Shown piece after piece: positions 7,690 through 16,953 of a DNA stretch of 64,000 bases. The stretch spans positions 62,001-126,000 of the forward strand of contig JAPKZK010000150.1 in the NCBI GenBank assembly GCA_026393835.1, given 5' to 3'. Each line of letters starts with the position of its first letter. Within the stretch, counting starts at the first letter, position 1. The position numbers and the translations under genes are program-made. The stretch is from Candidatus Aminicenantota bacterium. GTDB taxonomy: Bacteria; Acidobacteriota; Aminicenantia; UBA2199. Under the pieces are notes generated by a model. That model made no database searches, was not told the DNA's origin, and worked only from the letters and a program-made list of their open reading frames with translations.

Positions 7690-10116
7690 ATGACACACCA
7701 AAAAAAAAAGAAAAAAAAAGCTCCAGTCATACCGAATAACCAAGAAAAAGATGCCCGGGAACCGGTAAAAAAATCGTTCCAGTGGACCGCGGCACCTGTA
7801 AAAAAATACCTTCCTTTCATCGGCGCCGGTCTGGGAATAGTTATCCTGCTTTATGCCCTGTTGGGCCCGGGAATAATCGCTTCCCACAATCGGAAACAGT
7901 TGAAACAACTGAATGTTATCCTCTTCACCCTGGATACGCTGCGGGCCGATTTTGTCGGCGCTTATGGCAAAGGAAAAGCCAAAACCCCCAACATGGACCG
8001 CGTCGCGGCAGAGGGCGTACTGTTTGAAACCTGCATTGCCCAGACCCCCCTCACCCTACCCTCCCACACCTCCATCCTCTCAGGCACATACCCGCTTTAT
8101 CACCAGGTCCGGGACAACGGCGGGTTCCTGGTGCCGGAAAGCCTTGAATTTATCAGCGAAATATTACAAAAACAAGGCTATACCACCGCTGCCTTTATCG
8201 CCTCTTATGTGCTGCATTCGAAATGGGGCTTCAACCAGGGATTTAATATGTATTCCGATGATTTCGATCTGACGAAATATAAAAAAATCTCCCTGGGAAA
8301 CGTCCAGAAACGGGCCGATGAAGTCCTGGGCGACGCCAGGAAATGGCTGGGAGAAAACAAGCATAAAAAATTCTTCACCTGGATTCATCTCTATGATCCC
8401 CACACCCCTTATGAACCCCCCTCCCCCTTCAAAGAGAAATTTGCCGGCCAACCTTACCGGGGAGAAGTGGAATACCTGGACTATGAATTGGGCCTGTTTT
8501 TCGAGTGGTTGAAAAAAGAAGACATCTATGATAACAGTTTAATTATCATGATGGCAGACCACGGCGAAAGCCTGGGACAACACGAGGAAGACACCCACGG
8601 TTTTTTTATTTACAAGCCCACTGTCTGGATACCCCTGATCATCCACGCGCCCTTTAAATTCCCCCGGCAAAAAATAAATAACATCGTCGAATCCGTCGAT
8701 GTGGCCCCCACCATCCTGGAAGCCCTGGGCGTCGCTATCCCGGACGCTTTCCAGGGGCGATCCCTGTTGAACCTTATGTTCGGGGTTAAAGAAATGCAGA
8801 AAGATGTGGCGTATACCGAGACCTATTACCCCCGGATGCACTACGGTTGGTCCGAGTTAAAAGCCCTGTATTACAACAAGGACTGGAAGTACATCCTGGC
8901 GCCCAAACAAGAACTGTATGATCTCCGGGAAGACGCCGACGAAAAAGAAAACCTAGCCTTAAAAGAGTCTGTGGAAGCCCGAAGGGCCAGGACCAGGCTC
9001 CAGGAATTTATCGCTGAAAAATCGCAAAACGCCAGGAAAGTGGGAGAAGCCCTCAAACTGGATAAAGAGGATTTACAGAAATTGGCCGCCCTGGGCTACT
9101 TCACCAACACGGTGGATACTTCGGGTAAAACCGACCTGCCCGACCCTAAAGGCAAAGTAAAAGTATTTAACGACCTGGCGGAGTCCCGGCGATTGATGCA
9201 GGAAAAAAATTACCACCAGGCCATCAAAATCCTGGAGACTGTCATTGAAGAAAACCCCCAGATCGTGGACGGCATCCTTCAACTGGGAAACGCTTACTCG
9301 GATAACAATATGCCGAAAGAAGCGTTAGCATGTTTTTACCGGGTATTGGAGCAAAAACCCGATTACCAGGCCGCCATGATCAATGTGGTCAATTCCCTTA
9401 TTCGCCTGGGCCAGCTTGACAAAGCAGGCGAAGAAATCCAGCGGTTTTTCAAAACCTTTCCCCGGGATCACGCCCTCTACAATGAGTTGGGCACTGTCTA
9501 TATCCTGAAAAAGGATTATGATAAAGCCGCCGCCGTCTTAAATAAATCCCTGGAAATCGAACAGATCAACCCCAGCGCCTGCAACAGGTTAGGCGAGATT
9601 TATGTTATAAAAAAGGATTATCAAACCGCCGAGACTTTTTTAAATAAAGCAAAGGCCATCAATCCTACCCTCCAGAAACTTTATTATAACCTGGCCCAGG
9701 TGGAAGAAGCCAGGGGAAATCTCGATAAAGCCACCGAATACTATAAGATCGAAGTGGAGAATTCTCCCGATGCTTTCAAAGCCGCTTATAACGCCGCGGA
9801 AAACCTGAGAAAAGCCAACCGGTATGATGAAGCGGTGGAATATTACCGGAAATCCATTGAGGGCAACCCGGAATTTAATATTCCCTACTTCATGATGGCC
9901 AAATATTACCTGGACCGGCGCACCGACATTGATGAGGCAATCGGACTCTGTGAAAAAGGCATCGCTTTAAAACCCGTTAATAAATACACTGCTTTCGGTT
10001 ATTATATACTGGCCGACATCTATTCATTCAAAGGGGATGGCCAAAAGTCCGGCGTCTACTTTTCCAAAGGCGAAGAAATAAAAAGAACCTTAATTCAACA
10101 GAACCGGTGGGATTGA
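7690..10116 (+). CDS. Membrane-anchored alkaline-phosphatase-superfamily (sulfatase-like) protein with TPR domain
   Basis: The 808-residue protein has a Lys-rich N-terminus, one membrane helix (about 40-62), a sulfatase/phosphotransferase domain (75-400) and a long TPR tail (about 495-800). The metal-site motifs LDTLRAD near Asp82 and MADHGESLGQHEEDTHG (Asp290, His291) are clear. At the nucleophile the motif is LTLPSH with Thr122 where true sulfatases have the Cys or Ser that becomes formylglycine. A Thr nucleophile is typical of LtaS/EptA-like phosphotransferases and alkaline-phosphatase relatives, so I doubt sulfatase activity. The domain faces the periplasm by orientation. TPRs suggest a protein partner. 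Standalone gene, divergent from alkD. Confidence 0.82.
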   Translation: MTHQKKKKKKAPVIPNNQEKDAREPVKKSFQWTAAPVKKYLPFIGAGLGIVILLYALLGPGIIASHNRKQLKQLNVILFTLDTLRADFVGAYGKGKAKTPNMDRVAAEGVLFETCIAQTPLTLPSHTSILSGTYPLYHQVRDNGGFLVPESLEFISEILQKQGYTTAAFIASYVLHSKWGFNQGFNMYSDDFDLTKYKKISLGNVQKRADEVLGDARKWLGENKHKKFFTWIHLYDPHTPYEPPSPFKEKFAGQPYRGEVEYLDYELGLFFEWLKKEDIYDNSLIIMMADHGESLGQHEEDTHGFFIYKPTVWIPLIIHAPFKFPRQKINNIVESVDVAPTILEALGVAIPDAFQGRSLLNLMFGVKEMQKDVAYTETYYPRMHYGWSELKALYYNKDWKYILAPKQELYDLREDADEKENLALKESVEARRARTRLQEFIAEKSQNARKVGEALKLDKEDLQKLAALGYFTNTVDTSGKTDLPDPKGKVKVFNDLAESRRLMQEKNYHQAIKILETVIEENPQIVDGILQLGNAYSDNNMPKEALACFYRVLEQKPDYQAAMINVVNSLIRLGQLDKAGEEIQRFFKTFPRDHALYNELGTVYILKKDYDKAAAVLNKSLEIEQINPSACNRLGEIYVIKKDYQTAETFLNKAKAINPTLQKLYYNLAQVEEARGNLDKATEYYKIEVENSPDAFKAAYNAAENLRKANRYDEAVEYYRKSIEGNPEFNIPYFMMAKYYLDRRTDIDEAIGLCEKGIALKPVNKYTAFGYYILADIYSFKGDGQKSGVYFSKGEEIKRTLIQQNRWD

Positions 10117-10137
10117 GAAGTTTCTTTTTTCTACGTC

Positions 10138-11118
10138 TTACTGCTGCTGTTTCAGTTCTTCGATCAGGCCTTTAAGAGTAGGAGCTTGCGGATCGTCGGG
10201 CGCCAGTTTGATGAATTTTTCAAAATTTTCAACCGCCGGCTTAAACTCTCCTTTATTCAGATAAGCGTAGCCCAGTTTCGAATAGTAAATGGCCATTTCA
10301 GGTTTTAGCGCGGCCGCTAAGCTGTAGTATTCGATGGCTTCGTCGGTCATCCCGCCGACAAATAGGATCTCGGCGACGTTATAGGCTACCGCCGCATCTT
10401 TAGGGGGATAAAGGGCCATGGATTCTTTATAGTATTTAGCCGCTTCCTCGAGGTTGTTCAAGCCGCTGTACGCCTCACCGATACTGGCATAGATGGTGGC
10501 GGCTTTTTCATTACCCTTTAAGTTGGGATTTTCGTTTTTAAACCCCTCGATTACTTTTTTAAAAGCATTAATCGCATCTTCGCACTGTTTGAGCTGCATA
10601 TAACAATTTCCCAGGTTGATCCCGCTTTGAAATTGTTTGGGGTTATTTTCCAGGAACTTCCGGAAATAAGGCAGGGCTTCGGCGTATTTTCCTTCTTTAT
10701 ATAGGTCGTTGCCTTTTTTTATTTGCTCCCCGGAGACTTTGTCCACTTCAGGCTCTTTGGCTTTGACTTCTATTTTCAGTACGATATCTATCGGGAAGTT
10801 TTTGTTGATACCGGATAATTGCTTGCCCTCCCGGTAGGGGATATAACCGTCTTTCATTGCCGTTATCTCAAATCGACCCATGCCAAAACCGAAAATACCC
10901 CACACGCCCTCCTCAATGGATTCGGTTTTCAATTGAAAGTTAAAATCGAGCGCTTTGAGGGTTATCTCGACGCCCTTGAGGGGCTGGCCGGTTTCATCTT
11001 TTACCGTCCCGGTCAAGCGCCCGGTTCCGCGGCCTTCCTGGGCTAAAAGCGCCGGGGGGAATGTCAGGGCTAAGGCTAACATTGCCATCATGAAGCTGGC
11101 TATCGGTTGTTTTTTCAT
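10138..11118 (-). CDS. Secreted carboxypeptidase-regulatory-like/TPR protein
   Basis: AGGAGG lies eight bases before the ATG at 11118, which gives MKKQPIAS and a signal peptide ending at LLAQEG. A CarboxypepD-regulatory-like beta-sandwich follows (about 33-110: GRLTGTVKDETGQPLKGVEI), then TPR repeats (about 130-326) with the usual NLGNCYMQLKQ and YSKLGYAYLNKGE helices. Such proteins are scaffolds at the cell surface or periplasm. It is the last gene of the leftward GWxTD operon, about 60 bases after its neighbour. The 15477-16415 protein has the same domain order and is a probable distant paralog. Confidence 0.8.
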   Translation of the reverse strand: MKKQPIASFMMAMLALALTFPPALLAQEGRGTGRLTGTVKDETGQPLKGVEITLKALDFNFQLKTESIEEGVWGIFGFGMGRFEITAMKDGYIPYREGKQLSGINKNFPIDIVLKIEVKAKEPEVDKVSGEQIKKGNDLYKEGKYAEALPYFRKFLENNPKQFQSGINLGNCYMQLKQCEDAINAFKKVIEGFKNENPNLKGNEKAATIYASIGEAYSGLNNLEEAAKYYKESMALYPPKDAAVAYNVAEILFVGGMTDEAIEYYSLAAALKPEMAIYYSKLGYAYLNKGEFKPAVENFEKFIKLAPDDPQAPTLKGLIEELKQQQ

Positions 11119-11180
11119 TCGCTGTTCCTCCTGCATCATTTGATATATTTAATAATACATTTATGGCGTTGTTTATCTCA

Positions 11181-12239
11181 TCAAGGGTTTTGAATATTAA
11201 GGGTAAAAAGATTCCGGTGACCGGCGTCTCCCAGGAGGTCGGAAATAAAAACATCCACGGTTATACGCCCCTTTTTGAGTTCCAAAGGGATATCCAGTTG
11301 CAGGGGTGAAGTGGAAGGCGATTGGGTCTCCCGGGTCAGCAGTTCTTCGTTTTTAACATCGATGGTTTTGACTTCCGTGTGCTTAAAAAAGTTCTCATTT
11401 CCTTCATAAATCACCATGTCTATTTTGAACTTTGCCGTCATAATGCCGGTATCGGCATTTTCATCGAAGATGACATTCCTGGGTTGGATGGCAATGTGGA
11501 AGCCCCGCTTACTTTCGTCATAGGCTAATTGGAAGTCCAGGTTATTCTTTTCAAATAGTTCACCTTTCTTTTTAATATGTTTATATTTCATCTCTTCGGC
11601 TTCATCCAGCAGGCGCAAGTTGGTGCCGCCCAGGTACTTGTATTCGCCGCCTATATTTACGGCGATGTCTTCCATGGCGATGTAGTACCGGCCGTGGCCG
11701 TCGCTGTCCACGAATAAAATGTAAAGCCCGTCATTCCTGGTATCGCTCTCAAAAAAGGCTTGCTGGCCGTAGGCCCAGAACATATAACCGTGCACATTGG
11801 GATCGTTAAACACGGACTGGGCGTCGACGTAATCCGGCGGCCCCAACAGCATATAAATCCGGCCCCGGTCGGTTTTCCAACCGGGCACATTGCCTTCCTT
11901 CAGGTACGAATTGACGTAGCTAAATCGCTCGTCCATCATAAGCTTGAATTCGTTTTCATCCGCATAAGGATTGGGGTTCCGGATATCCCAGAAATATTGA
12001 ATGAACCGTTTCCGGGCTTCGGGGGAGACCAGGCGGTCGAAAACCTTCTGCTCGTGCCTGGTAAATAGGAAATGGGCCTCTTGATAAAACGTTTCACTTA
12101 CCAGGTCCATCTTGATCCCGGCATTCCCGGCCGCGCAATTGGAAGTCGTTAACGCCATTACTACGGATATCGCTGCCGACAGCAGCAGGCTCAGAGTCCG
12201 GCGCTTTATATTAACTTTAGTTATTTTTCTTTTTTTCAT
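11181..12239 (-). CDS. GWxTD domain protein (exported, short form)
   Basis: An N-terminal basic stretch and hydrophobic helix end in a Cys (TTSNCAAGN), a possible but imperfect lipobox. The GWxTD domain follows: FWDIRNPNPYADENEF, then NVPGWKTDRGRIYMLLGPPD, the signature of the family, with YWAY-like MFWAYGQ and a C-terminal beta-rich part. The ATG at 12239 is preferred over the TTG at 12257; both overlap the end of the upstream gene, so translation is probably coupled. GWxTD proteins have no established biochemical role; they occur in Acidobacteriota, Aminicenantes and Ignavibacteria, usually secreted and beside TPR proteins. Family call is firm; function unknown. Confidence 0.85.
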   Translation of the reverse strand: MKKRKITKVNIKRRTLSLLLSAAISVVMALTTSNCAAGNAGIKMDLVSETFYQEAHFLFTRHEQKVFDRLVSPEARKRFIQYFWDIRNPNPYADENEFKLMMDERFSYVNSYLKEGNVPGWKTDRGRIYMLLGPPDYVDAQSVFNDPNVHGYMFWAYGQQAFFESDTRNDGLYILFVDSDGHGRYYIAMEDIAVNIGGEYKYLGGTNLRLLDEAEEMKYKHIKKKGELFEKNNLDFQLAYDESKRGFHIAIQPRNVIFDENADTGIMTAKFKIDMVIYEGNENFFKHTEVKTIDVKNEELLTRETQSPSTSPLQLDIPLELKKGRITVDVFISDLLGDAGHRNLFTLNIQNP

Positions 12240-14358
12240 CTTTTTTGAGTCTCTCAAGAACCTCGATAATATCTTGTTGGTCCCGGTTCACTACCAGGGA
12301 AGCAGACAACACCCGCCTGGCTTCTTCGATATCCCCGAGGCGGACAAGGCAGAACCCGAGAGTATTCAGCACGGCTACATCGCTGTCATAGATTTTATTG
12401 GCATCCTGCAATTCCCGGGCTGCTTCCCGGTATTTTTCCAGGTAATAGAGGGCCTTACCTTTCAGTGTGTGATAATCGAAGGCATCTTTTTCCCCGTCTT
12501 TTATATTTTCAACAATGGCCAGCAGGCGGTGGTAATTTCCCCGGGTCAATAAAAAGGCGGCGTATGCTTTTACCAGGGGTGGGTATGACGCATTTAAGGC
12601 CAGCGCCTTTTCATAATAATCGCCCGCTTTTTCGGGATTTTTCACATTCTCATATTGGTTTGCCAGCATCATATAGAAGAGGAAATGGTTTTCATTTTTT
12701 AAGAGCTTGGAGGCCGCCGGCGGATGGGGAATATTGGCCAAAGGCGACACCATGAAATCTTTCTCTTTGGCATCCAGGAGAGTATTGCCCTCTCCAAAGG
12801 CCCTTATCTTTACCAGGTAATTGCCGTACTTTAGTTTCTCCAGGTTTTGCGTAAAGGTGTAATACTTCTCTCCCGGCGGCAATTCGAATGAATATGTTTT
12901 AGAATATGGCCGGGTTTCATCCTGGCACACCACTTCCATTTCGGCGCGCGCTTTTTTCTTAGCGGTTCCCAGGTCCGCATAAAAGGTGATATAAATGGGT
13001 TCGTTCAGGCCGAAGGTTCGTTGGGGGTCGATTTTGATGGAAGCGCCCATTACGGTAAAGGCGGAGAAACCGGTTTTTTTATCGGCGGGCGTCGTTTGAT
13101 ACGATATAAGGGGACCGAAAATCCGGGCCGATGATGCGGTGGGGATCGTGGCGCCGATATCTTTTTCAAAATAACTGATTTCCTTGTTTACCGAATTCTG
13201 GAGCACCGCGGTCAATTTATAATCCCCCTCGATGATGGGGAAATAATCGCTAATTATGATCCCATTGGAAACTTTTTCATTCAACTCATCCTGGGTGTAA
13301 TAAAAAGGGAAATTTTTAGTGTATTCCATGACAACGTCTTCGCCTTTTTTCAACACCACTATTAAATTGTAGTTGAAATAGTATTTATCCACATCGGCCG
13401 CATAATCGACGGATACTCGATCGGGACGCAGGGCAAAATGAACGAAATTCATATCCAGCGTGGGTTCTCTTAAAACATACAGATCGGTTTTAAGGTTAAC
13501 ATAATCGGTCATGACACTGGTTTCCACGATCCCTTTGAAGTTTAAGAAATTCCTGGCATAGGAGGGGTTGAGATTTCTTTTGGGGAGTTCGTAGATCCGG
13601 GAGATAAGGAGATTGGACTGGAGGGAAAGGGATAGGCTGTCCATCTCTTCGCCGGGGATAAGGGACAGGCATATATTGGCAACGGCGGGTTCGCTTTTAT
13701 TAATTTTTTCATAGAGCGCCGCATAATCGTAGGGGTCCACCTGTCCGATATTCGATATCAACAGCGCGGCAGGGCCGTCTATGGCGGGGACATAAAGAAC
13801 ATAATCGCCGGCGCCGGAGCGTTTGTAAAAAACAATGTTAAAGAGTGTGGGGAGTCCTTTGTCGGGTCCCCCGTAGTAATCCCAGATCAACACGGGGTAG
13901 ATATCGCTTTTACTGACTATCTCATTAACATCGACGGGAGGCCCCAGCAGTATATACATTTTGCCCCTGTCGGTTTTCCACCCGGGCAGGGTGGACCCGT
14001 ATTTAAAATATCGATTTGCGTATTGGAACCGTTTTATATGCTCTTCCTTGAACTCATTCTCCGGGGTTCCCCCGGTGGGGTCCCTTAATTTCCAGAAGAG
14101 GTTCATAAACGAATCGCGGTCCCGGTTGTTGGTGAGTTTGAGAAATATCTCTTTTTCGATGGGGGTGATGATATAATAAACCAGGTCCAGCCACTCCTTG
14201 TAAGGTATATCCAGGTCTTTGACATCGATGGGTTTGGCTGTTACCGTTATGTCCTTTATCTCCCGGCTGCTTTTTTCCTGCGCCGGTGTAACATTCCCGG
14301 CGTACGCACTGACGGTTAAAAACACTGTAAGTATTGGTATAATAATCTTCTTTATCAT
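12217..14358 (-). CDS. GWxTD domain protein with C-terminal TPR repeats (long form)
   Basis: From MIKKIIIP the protein has a signal peptide ending near VSAYAG, the GWxTD domain (FWKLRDPTGGTPENEF, LPGWKTDRGKMYILLGPP), a long beta-rich middle and TPR repeats at about 550-700. About 713 residues. The central beta-rich region (DLYVLREPTLDMNFVHFALRP, VVLKKGEDVVMEYTKNFPFYY) resembles the usual family extension. It overlaps the shorter GWxTD gene by 23 bases. Two unlike GWxTD proteins in one operon, framed by a VWFA-like and a TPR protein, suggest a surface or periplasmic complex; that is inference. The ATG has no strong ribosome site. Confidence 0.85.
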   Translation of the reverse strand: MIKKIIIPILTVFLTVSAYAGNVTPAQEKSSREIKDITVTAKPIDVKDLDIPYKEWLDLVYYIITPIEKEIFLKLTNNRDRDSFMNLFWKLRDPTGGTPENEFKEEHIKRFQYANRYFKYGSTLPGWKTDRGKMYILLGPPVDVNEIVSKSDIYPVLIWDYYGGPDKGLPTLFNIVFYKRSGAGDYVLYVPAIDGPAALLISNIGQVDPYDYAALYEKINKSEPAVANICLSLIPGEEMDSLSLSLQSNLLISRIYELPKRNLNPSYARNFLNFKGIVETSVMTDYVNLKTDLYVLREPTLDMNFVHFALRPDRVSVDYAADVDKYYFNYNLIVVLKKGEDVVMEYTKNFPFYYTQDELNEKVSNGIIISDYFPIIEGDYKLTAVLQNSVNKEISYFEKDIGATIPTASSARIFGPLISYQTTPADKKTGFSAFTVMGASIKIDPQRTFGLNEPIYITFYADLGTAKKKARAEMEVVCQDETRPYSKTYSFELPPGEKYYTFTQNLEKLKYGNYLVKIRAFGEGNTLLDAKEKDFMVSPLANIPHPPAASKLLKNENHFLFYMMLANQYENVKNPEKAGDYYEKALALNASYPPLVKAYAAFLLTRGNYHRLLAIVENIKDGEKDAFDYHTLKGKALYYLEKYREAARELQDANKIYDSDVAVLNTLGFCLVRLGDIEEARRVLSASLVVNRDQQDIIEVLERLKKDEKKKNN

Positions 14359-14398
14359 TTTTGCAGTATACACCACATCCTATTTTTAGTCAAATCGA

Positions 14399-15274
14399 TC
14401 ACTTTTTGGGGGGGGTGATCCATTTTTTCAAGACGGCTTCGGGTTTCGAGGTGGCTTCGATTTGGCCCCCGGTGGCGGTTGCCAATTTGGAGAGGACACT
14501 GTAAACGTCGCCTGAAAATTCTTTGACTTCCAGCCACTCTTTCTGTTTTTCATCCTTATTGAGGTAAATGAAATTGAGGGTCACGGAAGCATCCTTTAAC
14601 GCCATACTCACGGTTTCTACGTTCAAAAAATCCTGGCTGTTCTCTTCTTCAAAAAGTTCGACAGTGTCTGCGTTAAACTCGGAGCTTTCCTTGAGCCTTT
14701 GCAGGGTTTTACGGTTCGGGATAATCCGTAATTCTTCCTGGTAGAAAATATAGAGGTAATTTTTCCCTGTTTCTTTTTTGAATAATCCGGCAAGTTGCAT
14801 AAACAGGTTTTCATTGAGTTTGCGCAGGTTGCGCATATTTGCCAGCAGTTGGCGGTATTGGATCATACAGGATTTGATATCGCCGCCGACTGTGCCCCCG
14901 GAAATCTCTCGCACCAATTGCATCATGCCATCCAGGATTTGCTGGTAGTTTGCCGCGCCGACGCTGATGTCCCGCTTTAATACATCCTGGGTACGACTGA
15001 CTAATTTTTCGATGGGATAGGCCTGGCGTGTTTGCGGGGAAAAATTATAGGGATTTGCGGGTGTAATTATGGATAGATGGTCTTCAGGCTTGAGAATGTT
15101 TCTAAAGAAAAAATCCACGGCGTCGCCCATTTTGGAATTGTATTCGCTGGCCTGGAAGATCAATATGTAATTACAGCGCGCCGCGGTTTCTTCACCGGCC
15201 GCGGCGTCACCGACAACGGTGAAAACCGGTAAAAACATCGCTGTCAACAACCCTAATAAAAAATATTTTTTCAT
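14399..15274 (-). CDS. Secreted VWFA-like protein, first gene of the GWxTD operon
   Basis: GGAGG precedes the ATG at 15274 (the longer frame starts with a TTG inside that site). A signal peptide (MKKYFLLGLLTAMFLPVF) is followed by a beta/alpha domain: CNYILIFQASEYNS, AVDFFFRNILKPEDHLSIIT, and near the C-terminus KLATATGGQIEATSKPEAV. This matches the VWFA-related layout of Acidobacteriota proteins, although the first strand has no DxSxS metal site (it reads FQASEYNS), so metal binding may be lost. It is followed after about 40 bases by the long GWxTD gene. I infer a binding or scaffold role. Confidence 0.7.
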   Translation of the reverse strand: MKKYFLLGLLTAMFLPVFTVVGDAAAGEETAARCNYILIFQASEYNSKMGDAVDFFFRNILKPEDHLSIITPANPYNFSPQTRQAYPIEKLVSRTQDVLKRDISVGAANYQQILDGMMQLVREISGGTVGGDIKSCMIQYRQLLANMRNLRKLNENLFMQLAGLFKKETGKNYLYIFYQEELRIIPNRKTLQRLKESSEFNADTVELFEEENSQDFLNVETVSMALKDASVTLNFIYLNKDEKQKEWLEVKEFSGDVYSVLSKLATATGGQIEATSKPEAVLKKWITPPKK

Positions 15275-15364
15275 TTTATCCTCCAAAGATAAATCGTTTT
15301 AAATTGTTTTAGGAGTTCAATATACAATATATAGAACCAATAGTCAAGAGAAAGGCCCGGCTTG

Positions 15365-15381
15365 CAGCAATTCTCATTTTG
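15365..15381. repeat. Half-copy of CAGCAATTCT element
   Basis: CAGCAATTCTCATTTTG is the exact reverse complement of 41033-41049 and differs by one base from the ends of the inverted-repeat element at 19271-19350. Confidence 0.5.
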
Positions 15382-15404
15382 ACCTATAAATGGGAGTTAA
15401 CGGA

Positions 15405-15434
15405 TTGGCATTATCGACGGACATGTGATAAAAT
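15405..15434 (+). promoter_or_regulatory. Possible sigma-70-type promoter
   Basis: TTGGCA and TAAAAT are 18 bases apart, about 45 bases before the start of the 15477 gene. Plausible by position and spacing only. Confidence 0.35.
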
Positions 15435-15476
15435 CCGTTGATGAATAATGAATAATGAATAAGGAGGCTCACGATT

Positions 15477-16415
15477 ATGACCATGAAAGCCAAAAAAATA
15501 TGCATCATATTTATGATGATTGCCGCTTTAATTGTATTCGACCTCTACGGCGCGCCAATGGGGAAATTAAGAGTAACCGTGCTGGACTCAACGGGGAAAC
15601 CGGTTGCCGGGGTTAAGGTGACTATTCAAGATACGGTCGACAAAGACCGGGTCTTTACAGTAACCACGGATAAAAGCGGCATAGCCGTCCAGGTTGGACT
15701 TCAAAACCACGTCGTCCAGGTAACCTTTGAGAAAGAGGGGTACCGGTCGATAGTAAAAAACATCAAAATCCCCGTGGGATTGCTGGTGGAAGAAAGGTTC
15801 ACAATCTCAACCGTGGAGGAAGGCCGCCAACAACAGGAAGCCGGCGACCCCCACGCCCAGGCCATCCACGCTTTTAACCAGGCGGCGTCTTTGATTAGTG
15901 AAAAAAAATTCGCTGAAGCCGCCGCAGCATTAAATAAATCCATTGCCCTGGATAATACCGATTACCTGGCGCACTATTACCTGGGGGTGATTTATTTTGA
16001 ACAGGGGAAATTCCAGGAAGCCGTCGAACCGCTGACCAAAGCGATTGCATTAAACCCGGGTTACGCCAATGCATACCGCCTCCTGGCCGCGGGTTATGAA
16101 AAATTGGGCGACAAAACCCAGGCTGAGAAATACACGAAATTGGCCCAGGAAAAGGGAGGAAAAACGGCTGCCGATGTTTACAACGAAGGCGTCGCCGCTT
16201 TTAACGCCGGCGACATGGATAAAGCCATCCAGGCCTTTGATGAAGCCCTTAAACTGGATGAAAAATTCTCCCCAGCCTATTACCAGTTGGGATTGAGTTA
16301 TGTCAACAAAGGCGAAAATGAGAAAGCGGTTGCCGCTTTCAAAAAATACCTGGAGTTGAAGCCCGACGGCGAGGAAGCCGAAACCGCCGGATCGATCATC
16401 GAGAGTCTTAAGTAA
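15477..16415 (+). CDS. Secreted carboxypeptidase-regulatory-like/TPR protein
   Basis: AAGGAGG stands nine bases before the ATG. A signal peptide (to about residue 26) precedes a beta-sandwich (GKLRVTVLDSTGKPVAGVKV, DKSGIAVQV, EKEGYRSIV) of the carboxypeptidase-regulatory type. TPR repeats run from about 130 to the end (YLAHYYLGVIYFEQGKFQEA, PAYYQLGLSYVNKGENEKA). Same architecture as the last gene of the GWxTD operon, on the opposite strand. It is probably a periplasmic or surface scaffold, and the pair may act with the GWxTD proteins. A perfect GC-rich hairpin follows the stop. Confidence 0.8.
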   Translation: MTMKAKKICIIFMMIAALIVFDLYGAPMGKLRVTVLDSTGKPVAGVKVTIQDTVDKDRVFTVTTDKSGIAVQVGLQNHVVQVTFEKEGYRSIVKNIKIPVGLLVEERFTISTVEEGRQQQEAGDPHAQAIHAFNQAASLISEKKFAEAAAALNKSIALDNTDYLAHYYLGVIYFEQGKFQEAVEPLTKAIALNPGYANAYRLLAAGYEKLGDKTQAEKYTKLAQEKGGKTAADVYNEGVAAFNAGDMDKAIQAFDEALKLDEKFSPAYYQLGLSYVNKGENEKAVAAFKKYLELKPDGEEAETAGSIIESLK

Positions 16416-16419
16416 TTTG

Positions 16420-16439
16420 TGGGGGCGCTCGCGCCCCCA
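16420..16439. terminator. Perfect GC-rich palindrome after the TPR gene
   Basis: TGGGGGCG and CGCCCCCA pair around CTCG, five bases after the stop. No T-run follows, so termination may be weak; it also marks the exact left edge of the restriction-enzyme remnant. Confidence 0.5.
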
Positions 16440-16768
16440 TCGATATCCTGGATTATATCTACACTGTTTTGCACAGCCCTACCTACCGCGAGAAATATAA
16501 AGAATTCCTTAAAATCGATTTCCCCCGCGTCCCTTACCCGAAAGACGCCGAAACCTTTTGGCAATTGGCGACGCTGGGCTGCCAATTACGGCAAATTCAC
16601 CTGCTGGAAAGCCCCATGGTTGAGAAATACATTACCACCTATCCGCAAGAGGGCCTCAAATGTAGTGGGTAAAATAAAATACGAAGACGGTAGCAAAAGA
16701 TTATCGTGGCCTTATCTGAAACCGATCGGCTAATGAAAGAAATCGATGAAATTGAGATAGAAGTGTAA
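16440..16768 (+). pseudogene. Remnant of the C-terminus of a type ISP restriction-modification enzyme
   Basis: Without a start codon the frame reads IDILDYIYTVLHSPTYREKY then KEFLKIDFPRVPYPKDAETF and RQIHLLESP...EKYITTYP, a familiar sequence from the target-recognition part of type ISP/Mmel-like restriction-methyltransferase proteins. The frame stops after GLKCSG, but the next frame continues with NVVGKIKYEDG, and after another break comes LMKEIDEIEIEV and a stop, as expected for the true C-terminus. At least one frameshift and a deletion have occurred. No methyltransferase or helicase domain remains. It begins directly after the 16420 palindrome. Confidence 0.72.
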
Positions 16769-16826
16769 ACTATTTTTATTTCATTGGATTTCACCAGCAC
16801 GGAATTTCCCATTAAATTTAAAAAGT

Positions 16827-16857
16827 GAACCGACTCACCTAAGCGATGAGCCGGTTC
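16827..16857. terminator. Bidirectional rho-independent terminator
   Basis: GAACCGACTCA pairs with TGAGCCGGTTC around a nine-base loop. A T-run follows on both strands (AGCATTTTT on plus, ACTTTTTAAATTT on minus). On the minus strand it would end the peptide/propeller/transglutaminase transcript. Confidence 0.75.
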
Positions 16858-16953
16858 AGCATTTTTCCCCGTTTTAATCGGAAACTATTCGACTGGTTCG
16901 GTGGGTTTTTTACCGGTTGCAGTAACTTGACAGCCCTGACAACCGCCATCGCA

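Noticed and set aside
12112..12552. 146-codon plus-strand frame inside the GWxTD genes
   Set aside because: Shadow of the real minus-strand genes, without ribosome site.
16419..16733. 104-codon frame after the TPR gene
   Set aside because: Another frame of the type ISP remnant; only the last residues match the family.
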